DNA of 64,000 bases from Pseudomonas parasichuanensis (GTDB lineage: Bacteria; Pseudomonadota; Gammaproteobacteria; Pseudomonadales; Pseudomonadaceae), in the NCBI RefSeq assembly GCF_021601385.1, contig NZ_BQHO01000004.1:1-64000 (forward strand). Direction: 5' to 3'. Below, piece after piece: positions 45,705-54,666 of the stretch (positions are counted from its first letter, which is position 1; every line of letters begins with the position of its first letter). The notes beneath the pieces are model-generated. The model made no database searches. It had not been told where the DNA came from and saw only the letters and a program-made list of their open reading frames with translations. The position numbers and the translations under genes were made by a program.

Positions 45705-46676
45705 ATGGGTCGAGTCGTCGCGTCTGCGGTGTACAGCGCCGGCAGGAAAGTCACCAACATCAGCCTCGATGAAGGCGCAGAGTGGGCACGCAAGCCTGGG
45801 CATTTCGTCTGGATCGGCCTTGAAGAGCCCAATGCCGAGGAGCTGGCCAACCTGCAGCGGCAGTTCGGCCTGCATGAGCTGGCGATCGAGGATGCCCTGG
45901 AAAAACACAGCCGGCCGAAACTCGAAACCTTCGGCGACGCGCTGTTCATCGTCACCTACTCCCCGGTGCGTCACGAGGGCCGGCTGGAATTCATCGAAAC
46001 CCACATCTTTGCCGGCAACGGCTACATCATCACCTGCCGCAACGGCCATTCGAAATCCTATGCCCTGGTGCGCCAGCGTTGCGAAGCGCGCCCGCTGCTG
46101 CTCGAACACGGTGAGGACTTTGTGCTGTATGCCTTGCTCGACTTCGTCACCGAGAACTACCAGCCCGTCAGCGAAGCCATCCACGGCGAGATCGAGGAGC
46201 TGGAACAGAGCGTGCTCAGCAACTCGCTCAAGGAAGAGGACATCCAGCGCCTGCACAGCCTGCGCCGCGACATCCTGCGCCTGCGCCGCTACGTGGCACC
46301 GATGGTCGAGGTGAGCGAGGAACTGCAGCGCTTGAGCTTCCCGTTCATCGACAAGAACATGCGCCCGTACTTCCGTGACGTGCAGATCCACGTTACGCGG
46401 CAGATGGAAGACCTGGCCGGTATCCGCGACATCGCCAGCCAGACCATCGAGATCGGCATGCTGCTGGAGTCATCACGCCAAAGCATCACCCAACGCAAGT
46501 TCGCGGCCTGGGCGGCGATCCTGGCGTTCCCCACGGCGATTGCCGGGATCTACGGGATGAACTTCCAGAACATGCCGGAGCTGGGCTGGCATTACGGCTA
46601 TTTTGCCGTGCTGAGTGTGATCGGGCTGGGGTGTTCGGGGTTGTTCTACAGCTTCAAGCGTTCGGGCTGGCTGTAG
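45705..46676 (+). CDS. corA: CorA-family magnesium/cobalt transporter
   Basis: The 323-residue protein has a large soluble N-terminal domain (WIGLEEPNAEELANLQRQFG, HELAIEDALEKHSRPK). The long stalk helix leads to two C-terminal helices with the pore signature YGMNF at about 286-290 between them. It ends in a basic RSGWL tail. It takes up Mg2+ as a pentamer. The ATG has no strong ribosome site (AAGCGGACAACC). REP-like DNA follows. Confidence 0.92.
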   Translation: MGRVVASAVYSAGRKVTNISLDEGAEWARKPGHFVWIGLEEPNAEELANLQRQFGLHELAIEDALEKHSRPKLETFGDALFIVTYSPVRHEGRLEFIETHIFAGNGYIITCRNGHSKSYALVRQRCEARPLLLEHGEDFVLYALLDFVTENYQPVSEAIHGEIEELEQSVLSNSLKEEDIQRLHSLRRDILRLRRYVAPMVEVSEELQRLSFPFIDKNMRPYFRDVQIHVTRQMEDLAGIRDIASQTIEIGMLLESSRQSITQRKFAAWAAILAFPTAIAGIYGMNFQNMPELGWHYGYFAVLSVIGLGCSGLFYSFKRSGWL

Positions 46677-46684
46677 AACGCATC

Positions 46685-46788
46685 GCGGGGCGCGCCATAG
46701 CGGCGCACCGCCGCTCCCACTTGACGGCCGCTCCTACAAAAAACTGCGCTAGACAGTTGCTCCCACGCATATCCGTGGGAGCGGGCGG
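46685..46788. repeat. Degenerate mixed REP cluster
   Basis: Fragments CCGCCGCTCCCAC, GGCCGCTCCTACA, GTTGCTCCCACG and CGTGGGAGCGGGCGG occur in close series without full pairing, an eroded mixture of the two REP families. Confidence 0.6.
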
Positions 46789-46797
46789 TCACGCCAC

Positions 46798-47532
46798 TCA
46801 GGCAGCGCTGGGCTTGGCCTTGGCCGGCTGCTGGATGAAGCGCAGCATCCACTCGCCCACCAGGTCACCCTGGTGCTCGGTGGCCAGGCTGGCCACGGCT
46901 TTCTGATAGACCTCATCACCCAGGTAGTCCTGGCGCGCATCGAGCAAGGCGCGCGAATAGTCGTGGACGAACTCCGGGTGGCCCTGGAAGCACAGCACCT
47001 GGTCGCGAATGTGATAGGCGGCGTTCGGGCAAAAATCGCTGGAGGCAATCACCGTGGCATCCTTGGGCAGCTGGGTGACCTGGTCCTGGTGGCTGATCAG
47101 CAGGGTCAGCTCGGTCACTTCCGGGTCCATCCACGGGGCATGGGCCGCCAGGCTGTAGCGGTGAATACCCACGCCCCAGCCCTTGTCGGCGCGCTCGGCC
47201 TTGCCGCCGAGGGTCAACGCCAGCAGTTGATGGCCGAAGCACACGCCCAGCAGCTTCTCGCCACGCTCATACAGCTTGAGCAGGTAGGCCTTGAGGGCCT
47301 GGATCCACGGGTCGTTGCCAAACGAGTCGGCCTTGCTGCCGGTGACCAGGTAAGCATCGAAGGTTATGCCGTCCGGGGGGTAGTCGCCGTTCATGACGTT
47401 GTACACGTCAAACTCGGCGGCGATTGGCTGACGCGAAAACAGCTGCTCGAACATCCTTCCGTAGCCCTGGTACTGCGCGAGCAGTTCCGGTCGCAAGACA
47501 TCGGTTTCAAGGATGCAGATGCGTAACGACAT
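46798..47532 (-). CDS. Class I glutamine amidotransferase family protein
   Basis: The 244-residue protein has the nucleophile elbow LGVCFGHQLLA (Cys near 100) and the catalytic His-Glu in FQGHPEFVHD. It is a stand-alone GATase1 domain like GMP synthase subunit or YfeJ-type proteins. The partner synthase is not nearby. Amide donor activity or glutamyl hydrolysis are both possible. The ATG at 47532 has AGGA nine bases upstream; a longer frame starts at 47553. Confidence 0.87.
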   Translation of the reverse strand: MSLRICILETDVLRPELLAQYQGYGRMFEQLFSRQPIAAEFDVYNVMNGDYPPDGITFDAYLVTGSKADSFGNDPWIQALKAYLLKLYERGEKLLGVCFGHQLLALTLGGKAERADKGWGVGIHRYSLAAHAPWMDPEVTELTLLISHQDQVTQLPKDATVIASSDFCPNAAYHIRDQVLCFQGHPEFVHDYSRALLDARQDYLGDEVYQKAVASLATEHQGDLVGEWMLRFIQQPAKAKPSAA

Positions 47533-47899
47533 AGCGGTAGTCCTGAACGACATGTGGGTGGGATTTGCTGTAAAGACTGACGCGAAATATCAGCACAAGC
47601 AAGTAGGATGTCCGGACGAACGGTAGGCCCTGTAACCCTCGGTAACCCCCTGCGCGCACTCGTCTAGCCAGAGCGTGCCAGCGAGGTGGCCAGTGGCCTT
47701 AAAACGCTCAGGAATCAATGCAAACACCAATAGAACAAAGGGTTCTGAAACATGCCTGACGCGCGCCCTACTGTTGGTTGTATATCGACAAAACACGAGG
47801 CAAGCAGCGACGGCGTGATGCCACGCCACTGCGATCGACCCGACGCGTGACAGGGAAGCCAAGGGTTATTCAGGAATAACAACAAGAAGGCGGTCCGCC
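47533..47899. other. Intergenic region with no recognised gene
   Basis: This 367-base stretch is of mixed composition. It should contain the amidotransferase promoter on the minus strand and that of the small gene on the plus strand. I see no RNA gene or repeat. An imperfect dyad TTATTCAGGAATAA lies at about 47867-47880, just before the small open reading frame. Confidence 0.4.
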
Positions 47900-47995
47900 A
47901 TGTTCAGACAATCGAAAGTACGCCAAGCCGGGCTCATACTGTTCGCCACCACGCTGCTGCTGATTCTGCCGAACCTCACCCGGCTGTTTGGCTGA
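47900..47995 (+). CDS. Small membrane peptide (31 residues)
   Basis: The reading frame codes for a basic start (MFRQSKVRQAG) and one hydrophobic helix (LILFATTLLLILPNL), ending TRLFG. AAGAAGGCGG lies 8 bases before the ATG, a fitting ribosome site. Its size, charge and single helix are those of small bacterial membrane proteins. It could be chance, so a conserved family needs to be shown. Confidence 0.5.
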   Translation: MFRQSKVRQAGLILFATTLLLILPNLTRLFG

Positions 47996-48060
47996 CAGTG
48001 GCTGTGGCCTTTGTGGGTAATGCACAGGTAATCTGCCGACCTTGATGGTTGGAGACCCCC

Positions 48061-48861
48061 ATGCGCCTGTACCTCGCCCTGCTGTGCCTGTTGCTCACAC
48101 CACCGCTGACGGCGGCGCAGTTGAACCTGGAGCTGGGCAATTCCCACCGGCAATGGCAGAGCGAGCAGTTGCTCAAGCACCCGCAAGCCCGCGACATCAC
48201 TGTCGACCAGGACGTTGCCTACAAGCGCACCATGCATTACCGCGCAGTACCGCTGGCGGCGTTGCTAACGGGTGTGAGCCCGGTCGATCACCTGCAAGCC
48301 GTGGCCCTGGATGGTTTCGCCGCCGAAATGCCGGCAGGCCCGCTACTGCAAAGCGGCCCGGCCCAAGCCTGGCTGGCCATCGAAGACCCTGCCCAAGGCT
48401 GGCCGCCACTTGCCGCAGGCAAGCCGAGTGCGGGGCCGTTCTTCCTTGTCTGGACCCACCCGCAGGCCAGCGGTATCCGCCCCGAACAATGGCCGTTCCA
48501 GATCGCCACGATCCGCCAGTTGGCAGCGGTGCAGACACGCTTCCCTGCCCTGCTGCCCGCCCCTTCGTTACCGGAGAACGATCCGGTACGCCAGGGATTT
48601 GCACTGTTCCAGCAAAACTGCCTGGCCTGCCACCGGCTCAATGGCGCGGGCGATGCGCAATTCGGCCCGGACCTTAACCTGCCGCACAACCCCACCGAGT
48701 ATTTCCAGCCAACGTTCCTGCGCCAGTACATTCGCGACCCGCAGAGCCTGCGCCAGTGGCCGCAGGCAAGGATGCCGGGGTTCTCCACGGAGGTGCTGAG
48801 CGAGCAGGAGCTTGATGCGTTGCTGGCGTATCTAAAGCATATGGCCGGACGCAAAAAATGA
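48061..48861 (+). CDS. Cytochrome c family protein with N-terminal domain
   Basis: The 266-residue protein has a signal peptide (YLALLCLLLTPPLTAA). A domain of about 150 residues of the molybdopterin-oxidoreductase-like kind follows (YRAVPLAALLTGVSPVDHLQ). The class I cytochrome c domain begins near 180 with one heme site CLACH (NCLACHRLNGAGDAQFGPDL) and the Met ligand in ARMPGF. It is a periplasmic electron carrier. The redox partner is not in view. GGAG lies 7 bases before the ATG. Confidence 0.85.
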   Translation: MRLYLALLCLLLTPPLTAAQLNLELGNSHRQWQSEQLLKHPQARDITVDQDVAYKRTMHYRAVPLAALLTGVSPVDHLQAVALDGFAAEMPAGPLLQSGPAQAWLAIEDPAQGWPPLAAGKPSAGPFFLVWTHPQASGIRPEQWPFQIATIRQLAAVQTRFPALLPAPSLPENDPVRQGFALFQQNCLACHRLNGAGDAQFGPDLNLPHNPTEYFQPTFLRQYIRDPQSLRQWPQARMPGFSTEVLSEQELDALLAYLKHMAGRKK

Positions 48862-48879
48862 GGCCAATCTTGCGCCGAC

Positions 48880-48919
48880 TGTAGGAGCGGCCTTTCGCGG
48901 CACAAGGCCGCTCCTACAG
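48880..48919. repeat. REP unit (GGAGCGGCC family), single hairpin
   Basis: TGTAGGAGCGGCC and GGCCGCTCCTACA pair around TTTCGCGGCACAA. The cytochrome c and RraB-like genes converge on it. Confidence 0.8.
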
Positions 48920-48949
48920 GAACAGCGTAAAAACCCTTCTGACATGGTC

Positions 48950-49282
48950 TCAGGCGATCGGCCGTTCCTGCTTGACGCCCCAGCCTTCGACCTCGCCGCC
49001 ATAGGGTGAAACCACGCGTTCGAAAGAGGCCTCGAAAGCGCCAATCCCGCCGTAGGTGGCATACATCACCTTGCTAAGCTCCAGGTGCCAGGCGCCATCG
49101 TCACGCTCGCTCACCTGGGCGTTGAGCGACTCCCCACGAAAATGCCCCGCCGCCCGGCGCGCGCAGGCCTCGTCGGGGAACACGGCATAGAACTCGATGG
49201 GGTGGATGCGGGTGAAATCGAAACCGCCAGCTTTCATCTGGCTGAGGACACTGCTGCTGACATCGTCGTTCAGGCTGCTCAT
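48950..49282 (-). CDS. RraB-type ribonuclease E regulator family protein
   Basis: The 110-residue protein shows the RraB fold order: an initial helix, IHPIEFYAVFPDEACARRAA, then LNAQVSERDDGAWHLEL and an ending helical part GGIGAFEASFERVVSPYGGE followed by GWGVK. Related proteins bind RNase E and modulate mRNA decay. Whether this one inhibits RNase E is unproven. A perfect AGGAGG lies 6 bases before the ATG. Confidence 0.78.
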   Translation of the reverse strand: MSSLNDDVSSSVLSQMKAGGFDFTRIHPIEFYAVFPDEACARRAAGHFRGESLNAQVSERDDGAWHLELSKVMYATYGGIGAFEASFERVVSPYGGEVEGWGVKQERPIA

Positions 49283-49467
49283 GAAACGTCCTCCTGCAAT
49301 GCAATGGATAGACTTTCCGTGCACAACGCACTCGCCTGGCATGTGAAGGCTGCCAAACGTTTAGAGCTGATGCAAAACGAGAATGAAGACGACGCGGGCC
49401 CGCAGATTAGGCCCACGCCTTCATGCAGCGTAGTGCCTGAGCCGGCACCACGCCAGAAAACCGTTGT

Positions 49468-49704
49468 TCAGGGGGCTTCTTGAATAGCGGTGATGGTGAC
49501 GCCGCTCTGCTCCTTGAGCCAACGTGCGGTCGGGGAAAAGCTGCGGTCCTGAAAATCGTTGAGGTCCAGTTCATCCATGAGCGGAAACAAACGAGAGCGA
49601 ATCGCCCGCGCGGCATCTTCCTCACTGGGGCGCTGCTCGGCGTTGAGCAACAGCGTCTGCGGTTCGCCCTTCTGGTCGGCAAAGCGGACTTCCCACTCTT
49701 TCAT
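49468..49704 (-). CDS. Small hypothetical protein (78 residues)
   Basis: The protein is acidic and soluble, with MKEWEVRFADQKGEPQTLLL, then SEEDAARAIRSRLFP and FSPTARWLKEQSGVTI. A GAGGG lies 8 bases before the ATG, and codon use suits the genome. No family is recognised. It is monocistronic. Confidence 0.65.
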   Translation of the reverse strand: MKEWEVRFADQKGEPQTLLLNAEQRPSEEDAARAIRSRLFPLMDELDLNDFQDRSFSPTARWLKEQSGVTITAIQEAP

Positions 49705-49800
49705 CGATGAGCCCTCGCTACCACTACGGTGAGTGAAACTGCGTACTAGCTTGACCGTGGCAAGGGGGCAATTGTTCAGCCCCAAGCATGAAACTTGATA

Positions 49801-49832
49801 AAAAAAGCCCGCCGGGTCAGGGCGGGCTTTTT
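49801..49832 (-). terminator. Terminator of the sulfatase gene
   Basis: AAAAAAGCCCGCC-GGGTCA-GGCGGGCTTTTT has a seven-base GC stem and flanking A/T tracts, 16 bases past the stop on the minus strand. Confidence 0.92.
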
Positions 49833-49848
49833 CAATGCAGCGGCTTAC

Positions 49849-51927
49849 TTACTTCGGCGTGCCATGGACCACACCCGCGGTGTTGTCCAGCAGGCTCTTG
49901 GTTGCGGTCTGGATATACGCCTCCAGTTTTTTCTGCAACTGCGACTCGTCCGGGCTTTCGATCAGCTCGGCCTTGAACTCGCGGCCCAGCTGGTAGCGGT
50001 ACATACGCGGGCTCATGTCCTTGGACTCGATGAGGATGCGGTCACCCTGCACCAGGCCGACGATCTGCTCGCTGCCCGATGGCTTGATGATGCCCACGCC
50101 CTGGTCGCCTTCCGGCAGGTTGAGCAGGTCGCGGCCCCAGCACTGGTGGCGTGCCTGGCCACCAAGGCGGCCCATGATGGTCGGCACGATGTCGACCTGG
50201 GTGCCTACGGTGTGGTTGACCGCGCCGAACTTGTCCTGGATGCCCGGGGCAATCAACAGCAGCGGTACGTTGAAGCGACCCAGGTCCAGCTCGGTAACCT
50301 GCTGGTGGTTGCCGAAGCCGTGGTCGCCGACGATGACGAACAGGGTCTCCTTGAAGTACGGCTCCTTGCGCGCCTTCTCGAAGAACTGGCCCAGCGCCCA
50401 ATCGGAGTAGCGCATGGCGGTCAGGTGTTCGTCCAGGCGGCCTTGACCGGTGACCTTCTCGACCGGCAGGTCCTTGGGCAGCGCGTACGGGGTGTGGTTG
50501 GACAGCGTCTGCAGCAGGGCATAGATCGGCTTCTTGCCGTCATGCTTGGCCAGCTCTTCGTTGCCGCGGTCGAACATGTCCTGGTCGGAAACGCCCCAGG
50601 TCGGGTCGGAGAACACCGGATTGACGAAGTCGTTGCGGCCGATGAAGGTGGTCATGCCCTGGTTGCCGAAGAACCCGGACTGGTTGTCCCAGGCGAAGTC
50701 GCCGTTGTAGACGTAGACATCGTCATAGTCGCGGGCGCTGAGCAGCGCTGGCAGGCCGGACAGCTTGTGGCCGCCTTCCGGGGTCTGCATCAGGTATTCG
50801 AAGCCCGGCAGGTTGGGGAAGCAGGCCATGGTGGCGAACATGCCCTGGTGGGTATGGGTGCCGTTGGAGAAGAAGCGGTCGAACAGCAGCCCCTCTTTGG
50901 CCAACTTGTCGAAGTACGGGGTGATGTTGGTCTCGCTGCCCAGGGCGCCCACCGAGTGCCCGGCAAAGCTCTCCATCAGGATGACCACCACGTTCTTGAT
51001 CGGCAGGGTGCGCTCCTGCGGCGGCACGAAGTCGCGGCGGATCGCCGCTTCGTCGGCATCGACCAGGGTGTCATGCGGTGTCAGCAGCTGGTCGCGCACG
51101 CTCTGGGTGGCCAGGTTCTGGTCCAGGGTGGCTTTCCAGATGTTGGCGCGGTCTTCACCGAAGCGGCTCTTGGCAGCATCGATCAGGGTCAAGGTGCCGT
51201 TCAGGCCAAGCTGGTTGACGAAGTTCGAGTCGGTGGTGAAGGCATCGCCCCAACGCATGGGCGGGCCTTGGCGCAGAGTGCCACGGGCGGCGATCACAGC
51301 GATCAGCAGGATGACCACGAACACCACCAGGCGGCCATACCACGGCGCCACAGTGCGGGAGCCTGTGCCTTGCAGGCTGGCGCCACCACCACGGGTCAGG
51401 CGGTCGATGCCCTTGAACAGCAGGCTCAGCAGCCAGGTACCGACCAGCCAGGCCAGGATGTAGCGCACCACCGGGAAACCGTACCAGAGCATGCTCATGA
51501 CGGTCTTGGGGTCTTCCTTGATGTACTGGAACACCAGGCCGTTCAGGCGCTGGTGGAATTCGCGGTAGAAATCCATCTCCATCAGGCCGAGGAACATCAC
51601 CACGCTCGACGCGATGGTCAGCCAAAGGCGGAACAGGCCGCGTCGGGCCATCAACCAGGGGCTGAGCACGGCCAGCAGCAGCGGAATGCTGATGTACACC
51701 ACCACCCGCAGGTCGAAGCGCAGGCCGTTGAGGAAGCCTTCGGCAACGGTCGAGTACGGGGTGTCGCCGATCATGTCGCTGTTGTAGACCAGCAGCGCCA
51801 GGCGCACGAGGCTGAGCATCAGCATGATCACCAGGCCGCTGAGCAGCGTGTAGGCCAGGTGGGATTTCAGGGTCGGCGAGAATGAGCCTCGCGCGCCCCC
51901 TTGCTTCAAGGCGTCCGTGTTAGCCAT
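49849..51927 (-). CDS. LTA synthase family phosphatidylglycerol transferase/sulfatase
   Basis: The 692-residue protein has four or five N-terminal transmembrane helices (about 22-215) followed by a large periplasmic sulfatase-like domain. Metal and active-site motifs are VVVILMESFAGHSVGALG (Glu), GTHTHQGMFATMACFP (catalytic Thr region), and VIVGDHGFGNHQ (Asp-His). In Gram-negatives this family transfers glycerol or ethanolamine phosphate to envelope glycans such as osmoregulated glucans. The target is not known. The ATG at 51927 was chosen because upstream codons are unlike a protein start. A bidirectional gap leads to a small PLDc_N gene on the same strand. Confidence 0.88.
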   Translation of the reverse strand: MANTDALKQGGARGSFSPTLKSHLAYTLLSGLVIMLMLSLVRLALLVYNSDMIGDTPYSTVAEGFLNGLRFDLRVVVYISIPLLLAVLSPWLMARRGLFRLWLTIASSVVMFLGLMEMDFYREFHQRLNGLVFQYIKEDPKTVMSMLWYGFPVVRYILAWLVGTWLLSLLFKGIDRLTRGGGASLQGTGSRTVAPWYGRLVVFVVILLIAVIAARGTLRQGPPMRWGDAFTTDSNFVNQLGLNGTLTLIDAAKSRFGEDRANIWKATLDQNLATQSVRDQLLTPHDTLVDADEAAIRRDFVPPQERTLPIKNVVVILMESFAGHSVGALGSETNITPYFDKLAKEGLLFDRFFSNGTHTHQGMFATMACFPNLPGFEYLMQTPEGGHKLSGLPALLSARDYDDVYVYNGDFAWDNQSGFFGNQGMTTFIGRNDFVNPVFSDPTWGVSDQDMFDRGNEELAKHDGKKPIYALLQTLSNHTPYALPKDLPVEKVTGQGRLDEHLTAMRYSDWALGQFFEKARKEPYFKETLFVIVGDHGFGNHQQVTELDLGRFNVPLLLIAPGIQDKFGAVNHTVGTQVDIVPTIMGRLGGQARHQCWGRDLLNLPEGDQGVGIIKPSGSEQIVGLVQGDRILIESKDMSPRMYRYQLGREFKAELIESPDESQLQKKLEAYIQTATKSLLDNTAGVVHGTPK

Positions 51928-52154
51928 GAATGGAGAGGTCCTAGGATTGCGGGTTTGCGAAAAGGGCGAAATCGCCGACAGCCAGGCCTTGCCATCGAAC
52001 ATGGCGCAGGACCTGCGCGGTATTGTGCGGCGCGGATTCTCGAAAATCGAGTGTGAAAATTTTGTCGATAGCGCCCGTCACAGGCTATGGCAGGATAGGC
52101 CTTGTTGTTGGCAAATTGTAACTACTGATGCCAGCTTTTCTGCGGAGCACAGCG

Positions 52155-52346
52155 TCAGATCCGCAGGTTGCCCCGCGGGCCGGCAATGGCCCAGATAATC
52201 AGCCCCAGTACCGGCAGCAGCACGATCAGCAGGATCCACAGCACCTTGATGCCGACTTCGGCGCTGCTTTTGAGTACGTTGAGCACCGCCCAGATGTCCA
52301 GGGCGAGGATGATCAGGCCGACCAGCCCGTTGAAAGTAGAGCCCAT
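52155..52346 (-). CDS. PLDc_N-domain small membrane protein
   Basis: The 63-residue protein is made of two hydrophobic helices (FNGLVGLIILALDIWAVLNV; VLWILLIVLLPVLGLIIWAI) and the end GPRGNLRI. This is the phospholipase D nuclease N-terminal (PLDc_N) pattern: an initial helix, W residue and the PVLGLIIWAIAGPR motif. A GGGAG site lies before the ATG. The role is unknown. Confidence 0.8.
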   Translation of the reverse strand: MGSTFNGLVGLIILALDIWAVLNVLKSSAEVGIKVLWILLIVLLPVLGLIIWAIAGPRGNLRI

Positions 52347-52472
52347 GCCGCCGCTCCCGTGGGATGAATGTGAGCCACAGCATAGCTGCCTATGGCCTCG
52401 ATAGAGGGGAATCCTTGGTCCCGCGGGCCGGTCAGTGGATAGACTGCCAGCATTCATCGCTTCGAGGTCCGC

Positions 52473-53411
52473 ATGTCCCCAGCCCATAGCCAAGACGCCA
52501 CCCCCTTCTCGCCGCTCAGCGCCTGGCGGCAACAGGCTCGTAGCACCCCCTGGCTCAGCGCCGGCCTGGGCCTGAGCCTGCTGGCCATCGTCGCGCTGCT
52601 GCTGGCGAGCGTCTGGAATGCGCTCAATGGCGACCATGCCGACCACTTGCCCCTGGCCACCCTCGGCGGCCTGTCGGGCTTTGCGGCCACCGCGCTGGGC
52701 GCGGTGCTGGCGGTGGTGCTGCGCGACGTCAGCGCGCGTAGCCAGGACGTAATGCTCGGCTTTGCCGCCGGTATGATGCTCGCCGCCAGTTCCTTCTCAC
52801 TGATTCTGCCCGGCCTCGACGCCGCCCGCGAAATCACCGGCAATGGCCCGGCCGCGGCCTTCACCGTGGTGCTGGGCATGGGCCTGGGCGTGCTGCTGAT
52901 GCTCGGCCTCGACCGCTTCACCCCGCACGAGCACGAAAGCACCGGCCCTTGTGGCCCGCAGGCTGAACGGGTGAGCCGGGTGTGGCTGTTCGTGCTGGCC
53001 ATTACCCTGCACAACCTGCCCGAAGGCATGGCCATCGGCGTGAGCTTCGCCAATGGCGACATGAGCATCGGCCTGCCACTGACCAGCGCCATCGCCATCC
53101 AGGACATCCCGGAGGGCCTGGCCGTGGCCCTGGCCCTGCGTGCCACGGGGTTGTCCAATTTCAAGGCGGCGCTGGTGGCGATCGGCTCCGGCCTGATGGA
53201 ACCCTTGGGCGCGGTGATCGGCCTGGGCATCTCCACCGGCTTCGCCCTGGCCTACCCGATCAGCATGGGCCTGGCGGCGGGGGCGATGATTTTCGTGGTG
53301 TCCCACGAAGTCATCCCGGAGACCCACCGCAACGGCCACCAGACGGCGGCGACACTGGGGTTGATGGGCGGGTTTGCGGTGATGATGTTTCTCGATACCG
53401 CGCTGGGCTGA
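52473..53411 (+). CDS. ZIP-family metal transporter
   Basis: The 312-residue protein has about eight helices. The metal-binding motifs are HNLPEGMAIGVSF in helix IV and the following IQDIPEGLAVALAL, with H in VVSHEVIPETHR. The N-terminal cytoplasmic stretch is longer than in ZupT. It is GufA-like and probably imports zinc or other divalent ions. TCGAGGTCC carries the ribosome site. It lies divergent from the PLDc_N gene. Confidence 0.87.
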   Translation: MSPAHSQDATPFSPLSAWRQQARSTPWLSAGLGLSLLAIVALLLASVWNALNGDHADHLPLATLGGLSGFAATALGAVLAVVLRDVSARSQDVMLGFAAGMMLAASSFSLILPGLDAAREITGNGPAAAFTVVLGMGLGVLLMLGLDRFTPHEHESTGPCGPQAERVSRVWLFVLAITLHNLPEGMAIGVSFANGDMSIGLPLTSAIAIQDIPEGLAVALALRATGLSNFKAALVAIGSGLMEPLGAVIGLGISTGFALAYPISMGLAAGAMIFVVSHEVIPETHRNGHQTAATLGLMGGFAVMMFLDTALG

Positions 53412-53430
53412 AGGAGCCCTGACTGCTGGT

Positions 53431-53545
53431 GCAGGAGCGGCCTTGTGCCGCGAAAGGGCTGCGCAGCAGCCCCAGGATCTCAAGTAGCTTCAAGATCGCC
53501 CGGGGCCGCTATGCGGCCCTTTCGCGGCACAAGGCCGCTCCTACA
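53431..53545. repeat. REP pair (GGAGCGGCC family)
   Basis: GCAGGAGCGGCCTTGTGCC and its inverse TGTAGGAGCGGCC enclose GGGCTGCGCAGCAGCCC and GGGGCCGCTATGCGGCCC stems, just after the ZIP gene. Confidence 0.87.
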
Positions 53546-53552
53546 CCAGCCT

Positions 53553-54083
53553 TTAGACGTGTACCGCCACCTTCAACGCTTCCAGCGCCGGCTCGGCCTT
53601 GATCCCCACCGCAGCGCCCAGCTCCAGCACCCGCGCCAGGTCGTTCTGCCCCACCATCACCATCTGCAGCTCGTCATCGAGCAACTGGCTGAAGTTCAGC
53701 AGCACATAACCGCCGGCTTCCTTGTTCAGCGCGCCCATCTGCACCTGGATGCGGTTGAGCGCGGTCAGCGGCTCGGTGCGCGCCAGCTGCTTGGGCTTGA
53801 GGGTGAACGGCACGCTCTTGTCGAACGAGTCGCTGATCTGCTGGAACAGGTCCTGGTAGCTGTCGGCCTGGAACAACACGGTGTCGGGCAGGCTGCCGAC
53901 CACCACCCATTCGCCCAGCGGGAACGGGAAGCTGTCGTCGTAGTTGATGTCGGGGTTGGCAGCGAGGAAGGCGGCGGGGTCGGCGTAGGCCTGGGCGGCT
54001 TCGTCGGCGATGCGCTCGATGTCCTCATCGCGCATGCAGCCGGCACCGATGAGGCGGATGAGTTCGAGCAACTGGTCTTTCAT
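53553..54083 (-). CDS. Hypothetical protein (176 residues)
   Basis: The soluble, acidic protein has a helical start (LLELIRLIGAGCMRDEDIER) and a central segment NYDDSFPFPLGEWVVVGSLP. A C-terminal part of strands and helices (GGYVLLNFSQLLDDELQMVM) follows. No motif of a known enzyme is seen. A cluster of small residues and its codon use are ordinary for the genome. It is monocistronic, beside the ankyrin gene on the same strand, 61 bases apart. Confidence 0.7.
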   Translation of the reverse strand: MKDQLLELIRLIGAGCMRDEDIERIADEAAQAYADPAAFLAANPDINYDDSFPFPLGEWVVVGSLPDTVLFQADSYQDLFQQISDSFDKSVPFTLKPKQLARTEPLTALNRIQVQMGALNKEAGGYVLLNFSQLLDDELQMVMVGQNDLARVLELGAAVGIKAEPALEALKVAVHV

Positions 54084-54144
54084 GGGGGGGCCCTGCGGGT
54101 TGGCGTGAAAAGCGCCAAGGATAGCCGCAAACGCCCCCGGGCCG

Positions 54145-54666
54145 TTAGCCGGCCAGTGCTTCGAGGCGCGCTGCGGCGTCCGCCGCGCCCATGGTGCGCG
54201 CCGCCATCAGCGCGGTGGCACCCGCGGCATCGCGGTGCGCCGGGTCGGCGCCCTGGGCCAGCAGGTAGTCGATGATCTCCAGCCGATTGAACATCGCCGC
54301 CAGCATCAGCGCAGTGCGGCCGTCCGCTGCGGCGGCGTCCACCGGTACGCCTTGCTCCAGCAACAGCCGGATCATCGCCAGGTCACCCTTGAATGCCGCG
54401 CCGGCGATGGGCAACTGGCCGTTGTCGTTGGCGATCAAGGGGTCGGCACCATGGGCCAGGAGCACCTGCACCGCCTCATGGTGGCCGTGGTAGCTGGCCA
54501 GCATCAGCAAGGTATCGCCCTTGTGGTTGCGCAAATCCACCGGCAGGCCGCTGTCGAGCAGGCGCCCGAGCATCGGCGCATCGCCGCGGCGGGCACGTTC
54601 GAAGACTTCTTCGGCGAACGCGGCGGTTTCTTCGGCGGTCATGGGCGCGGGCTGTTGGTCGGACAT
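54145..54666 (-). CDS. Ankyrin-repeat protein, AnkB-like
   Basis: The 173-residue protein has an initial helix (TAEETAAFAEEVFERARRGD) and four ankyrin repeats, each with the TLLMLASYHGHHEAVQVLLA type helix pair. The conserved tips are GDTLLMLA, GQLPIAGA and GRTALMLA, GATALMAA. In P. aeruginosa a similar protein accompanies catalase KatB. No catalase gene is in this window, so the partner is elsewhere or different. A perfect AGGAGG site lies 6 bases before the ATG. Confidence 0.85.
   Translation of the reverse strand: MSDQQPAPMTAEETAAFAEEVFERARRGDAPMLGRLLDSGLPVDLRNHKGDTLLMLASYHGHHEAVQVLLAHGADPLIANDNGQLPIAGAAFKGDLAMIRLLLEQGVPVDAAAADGRTALMLAAMFNRLEIIDYLLAQGADPAHRDAAGATALMAARTMGAADAAARLEALAG

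Noticed and set aside
49795-51885. 696-codon open frame on the plus strand
   Set aside because: Antisense shadow of the LTA-synthase-like gene; no family features and an amino acid make-up typical for such shadows.
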